A DNA stretch of 64,000 nt from Himantopus leucocephalus (GCA_003993805.1 RSEF01000001.1:145310442-145374441); one strand, 5' to 3'. Shown: positions 35,576 to 48,876, counted from the stretch's first letter. Notes: generated by a model not told the origin, from the sequence alone. Translations and numbers: made by a program.

Positions 35576-38500
35576 TTTGCCTGACTTAACCCCAGTCCGA
35601 TAGCTGATACAGGAAAGGAAACTTCGAACAGGGCAGAGATGCTCTTCCATTCACAAAGGAAAGTGAGTATGGAAGAATACCAGTGCGGGAAGATGGCTAA
35701 ACTCACCTAGCTTCTTAGCCCAAATGTCACCCAAAGATGGACAAAAAGCCTGGGGAAGAAATGAGACAATAAACTGAAAATGACCACTCTCTGTCGCTGT
35801 TGTAACATAACCCTCATCTCCCCCTTTGCCTGCTTTCACTTCTGCCTCTTTCCTGCTCTTGCTCTCCACTCTGGATGCTCTTCCACAGCACTCTTACTTG
35901 AACTCTCCAGCCTGGTGTGTCACACTGTGTCCTTCACCTGCTCACTTCTGTCATGACCATGTATCCCAAAGGACTATTCAATTTCACCTCTCTCTCCAGG
36001 ATGGATGAAGAAAACAAACGGGAAATTCAATAAGCCCAGTGCAAGCTAAACAAGATGCATATTGACTTCATCGCTCCATCACTAGGTTGTTTAGGTTCAA
36101 TGCTTCTTTACGTGCTCCATCCTTTAGTTGTGTCAATCTACACAGCATACTCCTCAGGGCAAGTCTTTGAATTGGCCAGAAAAGCATGCTTTCTGCCTTT
36201 ATATATCTGTATTATATCAGTGACATCACTAGTGACGTCGTTATCCAGATACATCATCAAATCAATACATTCAGGGATTTGGGGTTTATTTTTTTGGGAA
36301 AGTGAAGGAGAAAAAGAACAGCAGACCACAAATGAAGAAAATGCGGTGCCTTGAAGGCTTCCACGGGAAGGTTTTGTCCAAGATGAAGGACTGAAAAATT
36401 AGCAGTTAAAAGAGGAATCTCAGAGGAGCAGCTGTGCCATGTCCTGGCAGCATAGCTGCTGCAGACATCTCTGCAGCGCCGACTGAGAAACAGGCAGCCT
36501 GCACTTCAGGACTCTACAGAAGGGGCTCTGCACCGTTTTATCATTCATGATGATGTGTCTGATGTGTTAACATGAACAGGAGCAGCCACTTCATAAACAG
36601 AGACTACTGTATCCCAAAGACTCTCCCCAGTAAATCACTGGCACTGTAAATTACCCCACTATAAAAACCTGGGGTTTTATAGGAGCCACCAAACTGATCC
36701 CATTCCCTCTCTGACCGCTAGGCCCCGTGTTGCTCATCTATGTTACAGGGGAAAAGAGGCAATACTGAGCCCATGTGGGTGAAAAGAAGTGATCCTAAGT
36801 TAAAGCAAAAAACAAACCACCACTCCTTTAACTCAGGCATTATACAAGCGAAAAGCCAATGCTTCTTTCACAGAGAGCTAAAGACTGAAATACATAATAC
36901 AGTCACTCCCCAGGTCACCCCACTGGTAGATCACCATACCTTGAAACAAAACCATTAGTAGAAAAGGGTCTGGATTTGTGGAAAAGGTCCATAAGAACTC
37001 TATAGTTTGGGTGTGAACCTCGCAGGGCTGAGGAGCTGGGCAATCAGCATAACAGAAGTTGAGAAACCAGATAAAAAAAATGCTTAATTTTGCTATGAAA
37101 ACCAAAAGTAGTGGTAGGGATGGAAGTTCCTGAGAGGTTTAATGGGACGCAGAGAGAACATAAAGAATCTAAAGTGTGAAAGCTCTTTAGATGAATCATA
37201 AAATTAGGTAACACAGAAAAATGAGATACTACCCACAGACAGATGGGGCTAAAGGTGCACTCAGCTCACAGTCTGAAACTCCCCTTGGTGCAAACTCAGC
37301 TCAGGTGATTTCACTAACCTAGCGGAGATCCTTAGGTTATCGTGTCTCATCTCCGGTGCACCACAGGACAAGGAAAGCCATACAAGTGTCCTTAGGCTGG
37401 GGTTGCCAAGTCACACCTCAAAATAAAACCAAGTCAAACCCCTAACTGTGTCTCTTTCCCTCTTCCATATGAAACACAAGACCTCTCACTACTGTTGAAA
37501 ATGCAGGAATGCTCTGCTCCCTAAATTTTTTTTCACTGATCTATGACAGAACATGAAATCTGGTATTTGTAGCACCAACCCAAACCCTGTAAAACTGTTA
37601 TCTTTTCTATGATTGACATTGCACCTGGGTAACCACCTCCCTACCACAGAACTTCTCTAACAGATATGACCATGCCTGCAGCCATGTTACTACCCTCAAG
37701 GTGTTCTTCTTTATCTTTTGCATATGGGTATGGATTTCCTTTAAAGATGTAAGATTTTATTTATTTGGCAGGAAAGATTTTCCTATCTGCTCTCCAAAAA
37801 CTGAGGAAAATACTTCATTTTTTTTCCCCAACATATTTTCTATGCTAAAAGATGAAGGTAATAGCCCTGATTCAACAAGGTATTTAAGAACGTGCCTAAC
37901 TTGAAGTACATTAGTAGTCTGACTGATTCCATTGTAATGAATTTCGTGTTATGACTGACCACATACACCTTGATGAACCAGGGCTAAGAGGTTTATTTTG
38001 ACGGGCACCAAGCACGTGCAGACAAGTGCAGCTCCACACAACCAGACACATGAAACGGCAGTCAGCCATTTTCACGATCCTGTATCTGTTAGTCAACTCA
38101 CTGTTGAAGATGACTTTCTTTTCCCCTCTTATACACGAAAAATCTGCAAGACTTTGCAAACTGGTCCTGCATCAAAGCATGTCCCCGTGCCACATTTTCC
38201 CTTCTCATCCCAGCCTTACTTAACCCAAATATAGGCAATGATGCAACCCTCCTTAATGTCACCTACGGACTCAAGATTTTTTCCCTTTAGTTTCTTGATT
38301 ATGGAATCTTATCTGTGCATGGTCCTTCTTTTTCCACAGAAATTGTCAGCTGTGTCCTGCAGCCTATTTCAGTTACAGTAACAGCTGCTCCTCTCCTCCC
38401 TGCTTCCCCAGCCTCTTCTAAATTGCAGGAAGGTTCCCATGGTTTACTGGTTCTCCCAGCACTCAGAAATTGCTTTCACTGTCACTGAGTATCGTGTTTA

Positions 38501-38689
38501 AAATCTATGCATAAAGAAGGAGAAAATGGGGAATGGAAGAAAACAAAGAAGAAACAAAAAATGCGGTTAGTGATGCTGCTTAATTTGATCCTCTCAGGAA
38601 GTGTCCTGTCCTAGAAAACAAACCAAACCAAAACAACCCAACCCAGCGAAAGAAAACATTCATCATTCCCCAGATAAGATCACAAAACG
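35576..38689. other. Non-coding sequence, nothing recognised
   Basis: About 3 kb with ORFs of no more than 99 codons (36055-36354 plus) and no recognised repeat. A doubled GTGAC word with TGACGTCG (36233-36240) resembles a CRE, but it stands alone. Confidence 0.5.
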
Positions 38690-39040
38690 TGGGGGAAGCG
38701 ATGCTGTTCCCCAGGGCACAAGCTGCAGTCAGCTGGGAGGAGCGGGGCAGCGGACAGCGATACGGGGTGCAGGTTTCTCGGGAGGTCGGGGGTACAGCGG
38801 GGCTGAGCTGGCCACTGTTTGCCTTTGCACCAAAAGCAGCCCCAGGGCAGCTGTGGGACTCCGGCACCCCGTGGCCTCTGCACCCAGGGCTCCCCCCTGG
38901 GCTCCCTCCTGCACCCCTCCGTACGGCACGCTCATGCTCATCCCCGGCTGTCGGAGACAGCTTCTGCCCCGGGGGCTCCCCCCTGTCCCCAAAGGCACCA
39001 ACTTTGTGTTTTATAGGTCTGTTTCAGGCTTGAGGGCAAA
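38690..39040. other. GC-rich, CpG-containing block
   Basis: By eye about 15 CpG occur between 38740 and 38990 in sequence of roughly 65% GC, against a CpG-poor background. A 182-codon plus-strand ORF (38601-39149) and three other frames stay open here, with Pro/Gly/Ser/Arg-rich products and no known domain. This is a weak CpG-island candidate. The ORFs are not supported. Confidence 0.25.
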
Positions 39041-42000
39041 TTTAGGGAGAAGGCCTATTTCTCCTATTTTCTTGTCTGTCTCCTCCGGCTTCTGGGGACT
39101 CAGAGAAAGAGCACCCCTCCTTTTGAGGGAAAGCCAGCAGAGAAAATGATACGATCTTGACTGACAGGATTTGAAAGACTCAGTCTTGGCTAAGAGACAG
39201 CAGGAGAGAGGAGAAGAAAATGGCTGCGCCCCTGGATTTATAGCTTGTGCTAATCTATGGATACTCGTGTGGGGCTGAGCAGTGAATTACAAACATCTTT
39301 CCTGCTGCACACTTTCCAAGTCCTCCTATGGGAATAACGGGTGAGGTAAGGAGGTAAGGAAACTGCTACCAGAAACCTAACTAAAATGGCCCTAGCCAAG
39401 TATGAAAATTAAGCTTTCCTCTCCGCGGCTCACCTAGATGCTGGTTCCAACACGATCTGGAAACATTATGGTCTTACAATTTTAAAGGAAATTGTTCCAT
39501 TGAGGCCCAGAACACTCTGGGAGCAAGTTCAGTGCCTGGGTGTCACATCTGCTGTTAGCTGAGTGCCAGAAGATTATCCTCTCGCTGGAAGTACGCTTCT
39601 CAGAGTTTTAAAGGCCAAGCTCAGAACCACTTCCCCTCCTTCCCCTGCTTGCCTAAAAAAACTAGTGATTTGAAAAATGGTGTGGTGTGCTGGGAAGTGT
39701 CCCCCAGATCCCATCCCGGCAATGGGCTACATTTTATTGGTGAATTATCCTTGAACATGCAACCAGCAGCGTCCTCTGTGAAATGAAAGAGACTGCCTTG
39801 AAAAATAACATTAAACATTTAAACGTGCTCAGTACTGCTGTTCTGTTTCCATTTATTCCTTTCCCTGCTCTTCCTCTTACTTGTGCATGTCCATGCACGG
39901 AGTCGGCAAACCTCTTGGATGGAGTCTGTTGCAATAACAGAATCAGCGCTCACCTTCCTCCCAACTACAGAGGAGACGGTATCTCTTTTGCTATTTCTTA
40001 CCCTAAAGCTACCTGAACAAACACACCCACTCATTGTCTCCAAACAGGGCCAAAAAAGTAGTATGTAATCATACACACTGGAACTAAGTGCTCCAGGGGC
40101 AAATAAACAGACAATTCGGTGCATGGCAACCTGGGAAGCAGCTGAAATGAAAAAGGACATTTGACGCTAACTTCTGCTTTTTTCCCCCATATCAGGGTTG
40201 GCTTGTACTTCTGCTGCACCCTGGGAGAAGCAGCTGTGCACTATGAAGATAAGCCTTCATGACAGACCGACCCACGGCGCATGTTCCCAGGTCCTCACAA
40301 CGCCACATGAGCGCTGAGGAGCAGCACAACATCTCTCTGCCTTTCCTCCAGCTTTGTCTGAACAGCGGAGGAAAAGCAACTTAAGGACGGAGTTATTGAC
40401 TCGGTTGCACTCACTACTAATACTTTTACTAGTGCCCATGAAGTACCAGAGAGGGATTTGGTTTTCATCTATCTGTTTTCCTCCAAGTCATCCCAATGTC
40501 TTGCTCCCAGGTCATCTGCCCTGAGAGCCCCACATTCAACATGCTATTAAGTCATCGAAACATATATATAGTAAAGACTCCTCTGTCATGCACCTTCGTG
40601 GCTACAATGTCCCCTGACGGAATAATATGGCTGTCTCCTTCTCAATTTCTACGAGTAAATGGAATCATCCCTTCTGGCTTCATCTCCCCAAGCTTTCAGA
40701 GCTCTGCCTAGCCACCATTCTGCTTCTGCTGTGACGCAAGGCCAGCCATGCTTAAAACCCTTCAAAAAATCTCAAAAAAAAACCCGCTTGGACCCACGCA
40801 AACACACACTCACATATGAATACTCACAGGTATGCTCCAAAGTATTCAGTGTCTTAAAATTCAGTCTCACATATAGCCAAGCTAAAACAGGCCAGTGCGT
40901 CTCCTCCCTCCAACTCACCAACAGCGGTGCGTACATCAAGAACGTACATAGGGAAGGACAGAAATCAAAGCAGCACATCGTTTCAGAGAGTCAGAGTCTG
41001 ACATATGAAAAACCCTGAACTTTGTGTATGCTGCACGTATCTGAACTCTGTAGGCTCTGAAGTGAGTAGGAACTGACAGAAAACAGAGCCCGCACCAGCA
41101 CATTTTTTGACAGCAGTGGCATTTGTTTTATACCTCATTGGATTCAGAAGCAGGGGGAGATGAAAAAAGGGGGAAGACAGGAAGGTAGAAATAAAGCAAA
41201 CTGCTTGATATTTCTCTCAGGACCATCCGCAGTGCTCGCGTGTGCTCAGCGGCTGTGCTGCAACACGCATGACCTACATTATAGCGCCAGGTGAGTGTCA
41301 GTATTTTCTCCTCCACAGCAGGATGGAACACGCCACCCTTAGAGATCCCGGCCCTCCACTTCTGGATAAGCTGGGTGATCCAAGAGACGAGCAGTGGACA
41401 TGGAAAATGCACGTGTGAATTTCTCTGACATTTTCTTGGCATTTTTAGGGAAATCTCCTCTTCTGTGTATTTCTGGAAGTATTATGTGTGACGAAGAGGG
41501 GTTGCACCAACGCGTGAATTCACCCGTTTCACTACAAGGGAAGAGTGTGACTGTCAGTAACTCCTCTCCACCTCCTACATTCCCTTTCCCAGTGCCAGGG
41601 AGTGCGTCAATTTGGGTCCCACCACAGGCAAAGGCAATGGCACCAGCTCACTGCAGGCAAAGCCCCTTGCAGTGGGATGGGTTCACACCACAGCACCTTT
41701 GGTAATCAAGTTCTCGCAGCCCATTTTTGGGCAGCTGGCAGGACAGGGAATGTGAAAAATGGCAAAAAGCAACACCTAAACTGGAAGGAAGCTTCTGCAC
41801 ACAGAAACCCCTCTGGCAGGTGATAACCAATCTGCCTGCAGACTGATGCGGGATGTGGATTTGTTCACAGGTGAAGTTTTTAGCCAGGAAAAACTTAATG
41901 GCAACATCTACAAAAAGGATGGAAGGATGCTACATCCAGTAGCAACTGTGAAAACCATAGTATGAGAATACTCACAGGGCACAACTAAATGCAGTGACAT

Positions 42001-43674
42001 TCCTGGAAACCCCTGCTGTACAAGAGCAGAGAAGCCTCAATTATCTATATAAGCATGTGGTCAAAATCCCTGCCACAAAACCAGGCAGAATTTTCTATAT
42101 CATATCCTCTGATATTTTATTTTTCAGAAATGAAGATAGGAATGATCGACAAAATTTACTTAAAGAAAGTGTCTTCTTGCCTGCAGAACTCACAGCTGCA
42201 TTTTAAAGAATTTAATAAATGCCACATGCAATTGTGAGGTGGTACGGATAGGAAATACATTCAGTGACCAACCTAAACACTTGCATGGACCTGTCATTCA
42301 TCCAATTTTATTTCTCGTCACCTAATCCCAGCAAAAAAAAAAAGACTTCATATATTACAAAAAGATGTAGACTCTATTGCATTAGACTAAAACCAAATCC
42401 TTGCTTCTGTTTTGGTATACTTAGCATAGTTTAAAGCCGCCTTCTACAATTTTTCAAAATTCAGATCATATATTTAAATGAACACACTGTTTCAGAATTA
42501 AAGGTTGAAAATTTTCATTTAGCAAATCTGAAAATGACATATTTTCATGTTCAGAAAAATGCTTCAATGAAATGTTTTGACTTTGTTAAACCTTCACTTC
42601 CTCCTCTTTTCTGTCAAAAATACTAATCAAATTTTACCCATTTTCTAGAACAATTTCAGTACCTCTGAAATTACATTTTAGGCAGAATGAACCATGTAAT
42701 GATAAAACCACCCCTTGCTGTATTATCACCTTTCCTAAGATAGTTCTGTTAATAACATAACAGCAGTGCACTTCATCCATTTTTTTTCTGGGTCTTTTAA
42801 AATTAGTTTGATCTCCTCTAACTTTCATGAGGTACACCTGCATTTTTGTGTCCTGACCACAAGTGTGCTTGGGAAGTGTATTTCCTTCTCATTCCCATGC
42901 CCCATGCCTGGGTTCACATCGCAGAGTGCCTTGGGAGTGCGCAAACTGGATTTCTTTCAGATAAAACCCAACTGCAAGATGTGCTTGAGGAACACATCTA
43001 GCATGTTCCAGCTGCTAAAGGGTATTCAGCCCATGGGGCTGGATCTGGTGAGCCCCTGCAACACGCACAATGTGGGGACAAGTTCTCAGCACTTTTTTTT
43101 TTCCTTTGTGTGCCTACTCCTGCTGCCCCGCACTACTGCTGTGCAGACAGAGCCCAGAGTCCCCCAGGGAACGGCTGTTCTCAGCTCTCACCATGCTTTA
43201 CAAACCTGGCTCAGTGTCACCATTCCCACTTTGCACATGGAGAAAATGTGGCTGGCACAGTGCATTTACGGTTGGTGTCTTCACAGCTGCTTGCTAATTT
43301 TGCATATATCATGGCTGGCCAGGCACTGAGTGAAACTCATAGTAGGAATCACACAACTTGGGGAGTCTAAAAGCTAGACCTCTACGTCCGAGTCAGTCAA
43401 GAAAGGGAAACAGAGACCTCCATAAGGTAATGCATATCTTGTCCACCTTAAACACCTAGCACACAGGAGAGGTGGCTCTTCCATCAACAGCCACTGACCA
43501 TAACAGAAGCCAGATAACCAGCTGAGATTCAAGTGTCCAACTTTTGAACATCAAGCAGAAGCCAGAAGGTTTTCAGATAGCCCCTCAGAAGAAAGGTTTT
43601 CCAGTACAGTGTTGATCAGCCACAGTGGACAGAAACTCTCTGAATCAGACTCACAGATGGGCCAAGGCTGGAGA
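39041..43674. other. Non-coding sequence, nothing recognised
   Basis: About 4.6 kb. Frames include 119 codons (40659-41018 plus), 104 codons (41128-41442 minus) and 187 codons (42766-43329 plus), none with a recognisable domain. The part at 42280-42640 is strongly AT-rich and ORF-free. Confidence 0.5.
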
Positions 43675-43932
43675 GCCCATCTGGAGAACATCCAGCCCAA
43701 CCCCTGCTCAGGGCAGGGGCAGCTGCAGCAGGTTGCTCAGGGCTCTATGTCCAGTCGCGTTTTGAAAATCTCCATGGATGGAGGCTACACAAGGTCTCTG
43801 GGCAACCCGCTCCAGTGTTTGATTACACTAAACATACAAACATTTTTTCATATTTTCAGATGGAATTTCCTGTGATTTCAGTTTGTCCTGTCACTGGATA
43901 CCAATGAGAAAAGCCTGGATCCATCTTCTTCT
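43675..43932 (-). mobile_element. CR1 LINE fragment, end of ORF2 and 3' UTR
   Basis: On the plus strand it reads as the reverse complement of CR1: CAGCCCAACCCCTGCTCAGG, GCAGCAGGTTGCTCAGG, TTTTGAAAATCTCCATGGAT, GGGCAACCCGCTCCAGTGTT, ATGGAATTTCCTGTG, GTCCTGTCACTGGATACCA and CTGGATCCATCTTCTT. Compared with the consensus I remember, about 16 bp are missing between CAGTTTG and TCCTGTCACTGG, apparently lost between short TTG repeats. The extreme 3' tail is eroded. It lies about 1.1 kb from, and in opposite orientation to, the CR1 at 45018-45624. Confidence 0.9.
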
Positions 43933-45017
43933 GATAGTCAGTACACCAGTGGTCAGATTAAATTGAGCAATCTCTCTTTAAATTTGGGAATATACTCGTT
44001 TGTTCTGGTGATCAATAATTCCTAAATTAATACATCCCATCATATTTTTCTGACTAGCCCATTCAATTCCATGACAAAGTCAAATAGCCATTTTCTCAAG
44101 CCTCAATATCAACCTCTAACTGCCTGTGTTTAGAAACTTCACAATTACAATGTTTATTCACATTTCATAACCTCAAATTCAGTGTTGAAAGATGCAATGA
44201 AGCACCAATAAACTTCTATTTATGCAGTTAAAAGTTTATTGCATAACCCATTCCAATTTTCATGAGATTTTTGCTCATAAATTTCTGCAATCCATTTCAT
44301 CATTGATGTGTGTGCACAGAGGGAGAGAGAAAGATGACAGATAGACAGTAATTTTTATGCTTAGTCCTGTGTAAATGAAACCTAAAATTCAAACGGACTT
44401 TGTAGATGCAAGCTATGAGATTCATGTTATGGTGGAAAATGTATATGCAGAGATACATGAGATGGTGCAGGTGTGAAACCGTGGTGCACCATTGGGCACA
44501 CATTTTTAATTTTTATTTTCTTTCACTTTTCTGAAGAGTGTAATTGAAGTTTATGTCCATATCCATTCTTCCTTTGACAAATTATGATTCCATCAAATTA
44601 AATTGTGCGTGTGCATCTTCATCTCTGTTCCTCTCACAAATTACAATCTAAAAGCCTGTTTCTGAAGAGAAAGGAATCCAAAGAGTGCCTGAAAACATCT
44701 CTCAACCAACAGGAATTTAAAATGCACATGAGGTCAAACTCTCATGGCTGTAAGTACGATTACGTTGGGTGCTTGCCACCTAGTAGCAGTGATTTAAGAA
44801 GAGCAGGGGCATGGGGGGCGAGGTAAAAGCTATTCTAATGGTTATAAAATGGTTTCCTTTGCAATGTGGCAGCCACCTGCCACAATGTACTCAATGGAAC
44901 AAACTCCCTTCTCATCCACTGTCATGAAATCTACTCAATTTCAACCTGGAACAGGAAGGCAAGTCTCGTTTTCCAACTGTAAACTGCAAGTTGGATCAAT
45001 ACAACAACATATGGACA
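43933..45017. other. Non-coding spacer between two CR1 copies
   Basis: AT-rich and ORF-poor. A 97-codon plus ORF (44849-45142) is mostly unique sequence at its start and CR1 at its end. An overlapping set of inverted repeats at 44192-44245 is listed separately. Confidence 0.5.
44192..44245. repeat. Nested inverted repeats (potential hairpin)
   Basis: CAATAAACTT (44206-44215) is the perfect reverse complement of AAGTTTATTG (44232-44241), with a 16-base loop. ATGCAAT (44192-44198) pairs with ATTGCAT (44238-44244), and TATGCA (44221-44226) with TGCATA (44240-44245). Only one of these pairings can form at a time. The stem is AU-rich and short for a microRNA precursor. Confidence 0.5.
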
Positions 45018-45624
45018 AAAACCCAGAAAGCCAACCGTATCCTTGGCTGCATCAAAAGAAGTGTGACCAGCAGGTCGAGGGAGACACCGCAGCTCTTGTG
45101 AGGCCCCACCTGGAGTACTGCGTCCAGCTCTGGAGTCACTAGCACAGGGAAGACATGGACCTGTTGGAGCAGGTCCCGAGGAGGGCCACAAAAATGATCA
45201 GAGGGACGGAACACTTCTCCTATGAGGACAGGCTGAGAGACTTGGGGTTGTTAAGCCTGGAGAAGAGAAGGCTATGAGGAGACCTCATAGCAGCCTTCCA
45301 GTACTTAAAGGGCGCCTACAGGACAGCTAGAGAGGGACTTTTTACAAAGGCATGTGGTGATAAGAGCCATGGCTTTAAACTGAATATAGGGTAGATTTCG
45401 ATTCAATGTAAGGAAGAAATTCTTCACTCTGAGGATGCTCAGGCGCTGGAACAGTTTGCCCAGAGAAGTTGTAGATGCCCCATCCCTGGAAGTGTTCAAG
45501 GCCAGGTTGGATGGGGCTTTGAGCAAACTCATCTAGTGGGAGGTGTCCCTGCCTATGGCAGGGGGGTTGTAACTAGGCGATCTTTAAGGTCCCTTCCACC
45601 TCTAACCATTCTATGATTCTATGA
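45018..45624 (+). mobile_element. CR1 LINE, best-preserved copy (3' ~600 bp)
   Basis: This covers the C-terminal part of CR1 ORF2 and the whole 3' UTR. Landmarks in order: GGCTGCATCAAAAGAAGTGT, ACCAGCAGGTCGAGGGAG, a frame reading VRPHLEYCVQLW, GAGGAGGGCCACAAAAATGA, CTCCTATGAGGACAGGCTGA, GGCCAGGTTGGATGGGGCTT, GATCTTTAAGGTCCCTTCCA and the tail CTATGATTCTATGA. An in-frame TAG directly follows QLWSH at 45140, a TGA replaces the expected Arg codon in the AAGGCTATGAGG segment, and there are small deletions, for example after CGAGGGAGAC and around GATAAGAGCCATGG. It is therefore dead. Most of ORF2, including the endonuclease and reverse transcriptase, is absent (5' truncation). Confidence 0.96.
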
Positions 45625-48600
45625 AAATGAAAGATCCTCTAACATAAACAACTTTTTAATGGATTAAAAGTTGCAACATATCTCCTGGCTACAGTTTCTG
45701 TGAAGGAACTGAACCTGCCAAGAGACAACCTCTTCCAGTAACAGGGCAGGGTTCATCCAGCCTCAGTACCTGAGACAGGGACTCTTGCCAGCACCATGAC
45801 TATGTCAAACAAATAGATGGATTATTGACCATGCAACATTGACACAAGACAGGCTTCCCTAAGTGTTTTCCCTAAGGCTTGATGCTGAGTTGAGGCCAGA
45901 ACCCTGGTTCAATGATCGAGTGTTAGTAAATTAGCTTGAACCTGCAGGGAAGAGGCTGCACATCTGGGGATGCTCCCCAACTGCCTGTTTTCACTCCATG
46001 TCTAGGCCAGACCAAAATATACTCTGTCCTGTTCCCTCCCTGCTCCTAACACACATAGACTTTCATGGAAAACAATGGAGTTTAGTCTGCAATTATTTAT
46101 TAAAATTAAAATCAAAGTAAAAATTAAAGGCTGGAATAAGTCCACGTAGGAGCTGAGTAACACCAAGGTTTCCATGTCTCATGAGTAAGAAGACCTCAGG
46201 ACCAGAAATCAATCCACCAAGATTTGCACAATGAATATTGGTCCTAGCTCTGAGCAAAATGAGAGGAAAGGCTCTTCCACTTCTTCCGAATTCCCTCTTT
46301 TCTCCCTTTGTCTAAGGAAGCCCAGCCAGCTGTCAACAGTATTTTTCTGGCAATTCTGTAGTGAGCTCATAACCAAAAAGACAGCTAAAAGCAGTCATAA
46401 ACAGCTTAATGCTGGTCCTAATTTGCCAAGTCTTGGAGTGAGCGATAAGGCTGTGCTCAGCCTTCTTCCCATGCTGAGGCTGCCAAGATGCTCAGCAACA
46501 GAAACAGAAGTAGCATTTTTTATCATTTCTATTTGCCTTTTTTCCCCTCTATCTTTCAAGCAAGAATACATTGTTCTCCAAAAAAGCAGCAGTAACTACT
46601 CCAGCTTATATTGGGTGACTTCACCTTCCAACAAGATGGTCTTTAGTGCTACATTTAACACCAATTCTAAGTTCTCAAACTGGATTTTCCTTGTAAACCT
46701 CCACAGCCGAAGCAAAACAGAATGCACTTCAGAAGCAAAATGAGATCTGCCCATACAACACTTCTCAGATGCCTTCAGTTGCTCCCCTGCCTTTCCCCCT
46801 GCCCTATTGTAAAGTGAATATTATGTGATAAAGGGAAGTCTTTATAAGTCAGAGACTTTAACAGAAGTTGTTGGCAATATGCCCAAGCAGGCAGAGGTTT
46901 CTGTGCTCAAATTCTGAAACCTCACTTGACCATTAAACACCACAGCACATCAAGGTCACATTATCACCTTCGACTCTGGAGACCCACCATATTCTGTTGA
47001 AATAAGCACGGTGTATCAATCAGTTGGGATGCCCTCCTTCTTCTCAATCTAATAGGTACTAAACTCCTGGCAACATGAGAGGCTTGGAAGCTTAACGGAG
47101 AACTCTTGGGATCATATCACAAGAAAGTAGGAAGGGCTCTAAAGAAAGCTCCTTGTTTGGTATTATCGTCGGGGGAATGGTATGGGCCCATTACAAGCCT
47201 TTACTTCTGTTTTATAGAAGCAGACGGACCTTCCCCATGATGGACAACTTCAGAAAGCAGCCCTTGCCTTACTGCCAAGATTAGTTATCTCAAAATAACT
47301 ATCATTCTGTTTATAAGAAGATTTGGGACTAGAGTCACTGATAAGTCTGGCAGTGCAAAACTGCCAGAAAAATATTCAAGGAAACAGCACACAGCCCAAG
47401 CATCCTTCCACTTGGCCAAGTCCCCTCTCCTTGACACGACTACCATTTGAACTTATGAGTAGCCAGCAAATGGCAGAGCAGATCTGAGGAAAGAGACAAA
47501 CTAGATCTTGGTCAGCTTAAAGCTTAAGTACGCAACAGGAGCTCCAAGCCCACTTTTTGGCCCATATATTTTTCCACTGACCCTTGCACAGCCACAGTGG
47601 AGGACCCCACCTTCTAGTACTGTTGCTTTTGTAAGGCTCTAATACCCTGTTTTACCTCTTCAAAGATAAGATGGTTTAACTCTGGCATCCAGATGCAGGT
47701 TTTGAGATCCCCTATAAGCTGTCTCTGCCCTCAAGAGCGACTGTCAGCCTGTGCTCCGCAGGAGCATCACCAGCCCAGCTCCCGAACGCAGGCAGACAGC
47801 AGCACCTGGTTCTTCTGGCACAGGTATTTCCAGCACCTCTCTGGGAAACTGAAGTGTGCCACAGGCTGAGTTCAGCATACTCGCCACCAGTTAAACCATT
47901 CCATTGTAAAAACAGAGATAGAAAATGCAGCATTTTTACACACTAAACAACATTAGGTCACCCTGGAGACTAGCTTTGGAAGAAAATGGCCTTTGGAGCT
48001 CAGTGAGACGATATTCAGTTCCCAAATGGAGGCAATATTAAGAAGAAGTATGCCTAATGCTGCACGGCAGTAGGTCTGAGGGTAGGAAGCGCTCGTCTCG
48101 TAGGACGAGGTAGGCAAGGAGGGGTGTTTTCAGTGGCTGCTACCCTTTGCTCTTGAACATACTTCTCTTCTATCTGCTCTCATTTTTCAACACTGCTTTA
48201 AAAAAAACTACTCCCAAGTGCCCCATCACTCAAGCCAGCAATACTCTTTGCAAGCAAAATTAAAAAGACTAGATGGCAAAATAGTCTGTTTTCCTGCTTG
48301 CCAGCACTAGCTGCTTTAAAGGAGTAACCTTTTTTAATTCCTCGGAAACCTTGTATCTCTGAAATACCAACTTCCCTGGAAACATTTTCTTTCGCTTGCT
48401 TCTCTGACAGGGGTAAAATTACTTTGACAAGTATTTCTCTGTAAGAGATGAAAACTGGAGATCAGTGGGATTTCCAAGGCTGTATTTGGTGCCTTTTCTA
48501 TACTGAACTGTGATATATAATTTTGATTTGGGCCCCTCCAAAATTACAAAGTTATTTGTATTCTTTGATATAGGAAGAAGTAAAAAATAAATCAAGTTGT

Positions 48601-48876
48601 TCAAGAGAATATAAGTAAGGACTTAGCTGTACAAAAATGTGATACGTATAACAATTCACAGACATCACACCTGAAATATGCCCGTGCACATGCACTTTAC
48701 ATATTCATACACACATTTACAAGCACACACCGCTTTCCCAGTCAGCCTAGTAGAAGTGACAAAACCCAGAGGGACATAGCACTACAAAATCCCACAGTCC
48801 TTTTGGGGTAAGATTTCCAAGAATGCTCTTAAGCTAAGCTCTGGAACAGAAAAACTACTAGGAACTGGGGATTTGT
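45625..48876. other. Non-coding sequence, nothing recognised
   Basis: About 3.2 kb. The longest frame is 170 codons (46231-46743 plus), with Ser-rich composition and no known domain, about what chance gives in 64 kb. There is a perfect 6 bp dyad CTCGTC/GACGAG near 48091-48108. No repeat family recognised. Confidence 0.5.

Noticed and set aside
36225..36245. CRE-like TGACGTCG next to a doubled GTGAC word
   Set aside because: An isolated 7-of-8 match with no GC-rich or promoter context.
42766..43329. 187-codon plus-strand ORF
   Set aside because: Contains poly-Phe from a T run, has no known domain, and overlaps other open frames. Chance is sufficient.
44849..45142. 97-codon ORF as a host gene
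   Set aside because: Its C-terminal part is CR1 ORF2 sequence (VRPHLEYCVQLW) and the rest is unique non-coding DNA.
46231..46743. 170-codon plus-strand ORF starting with ATG
   Set aside because: About one frame of this length is expected by chance in 64 kb at this composition. No motif or splice context.
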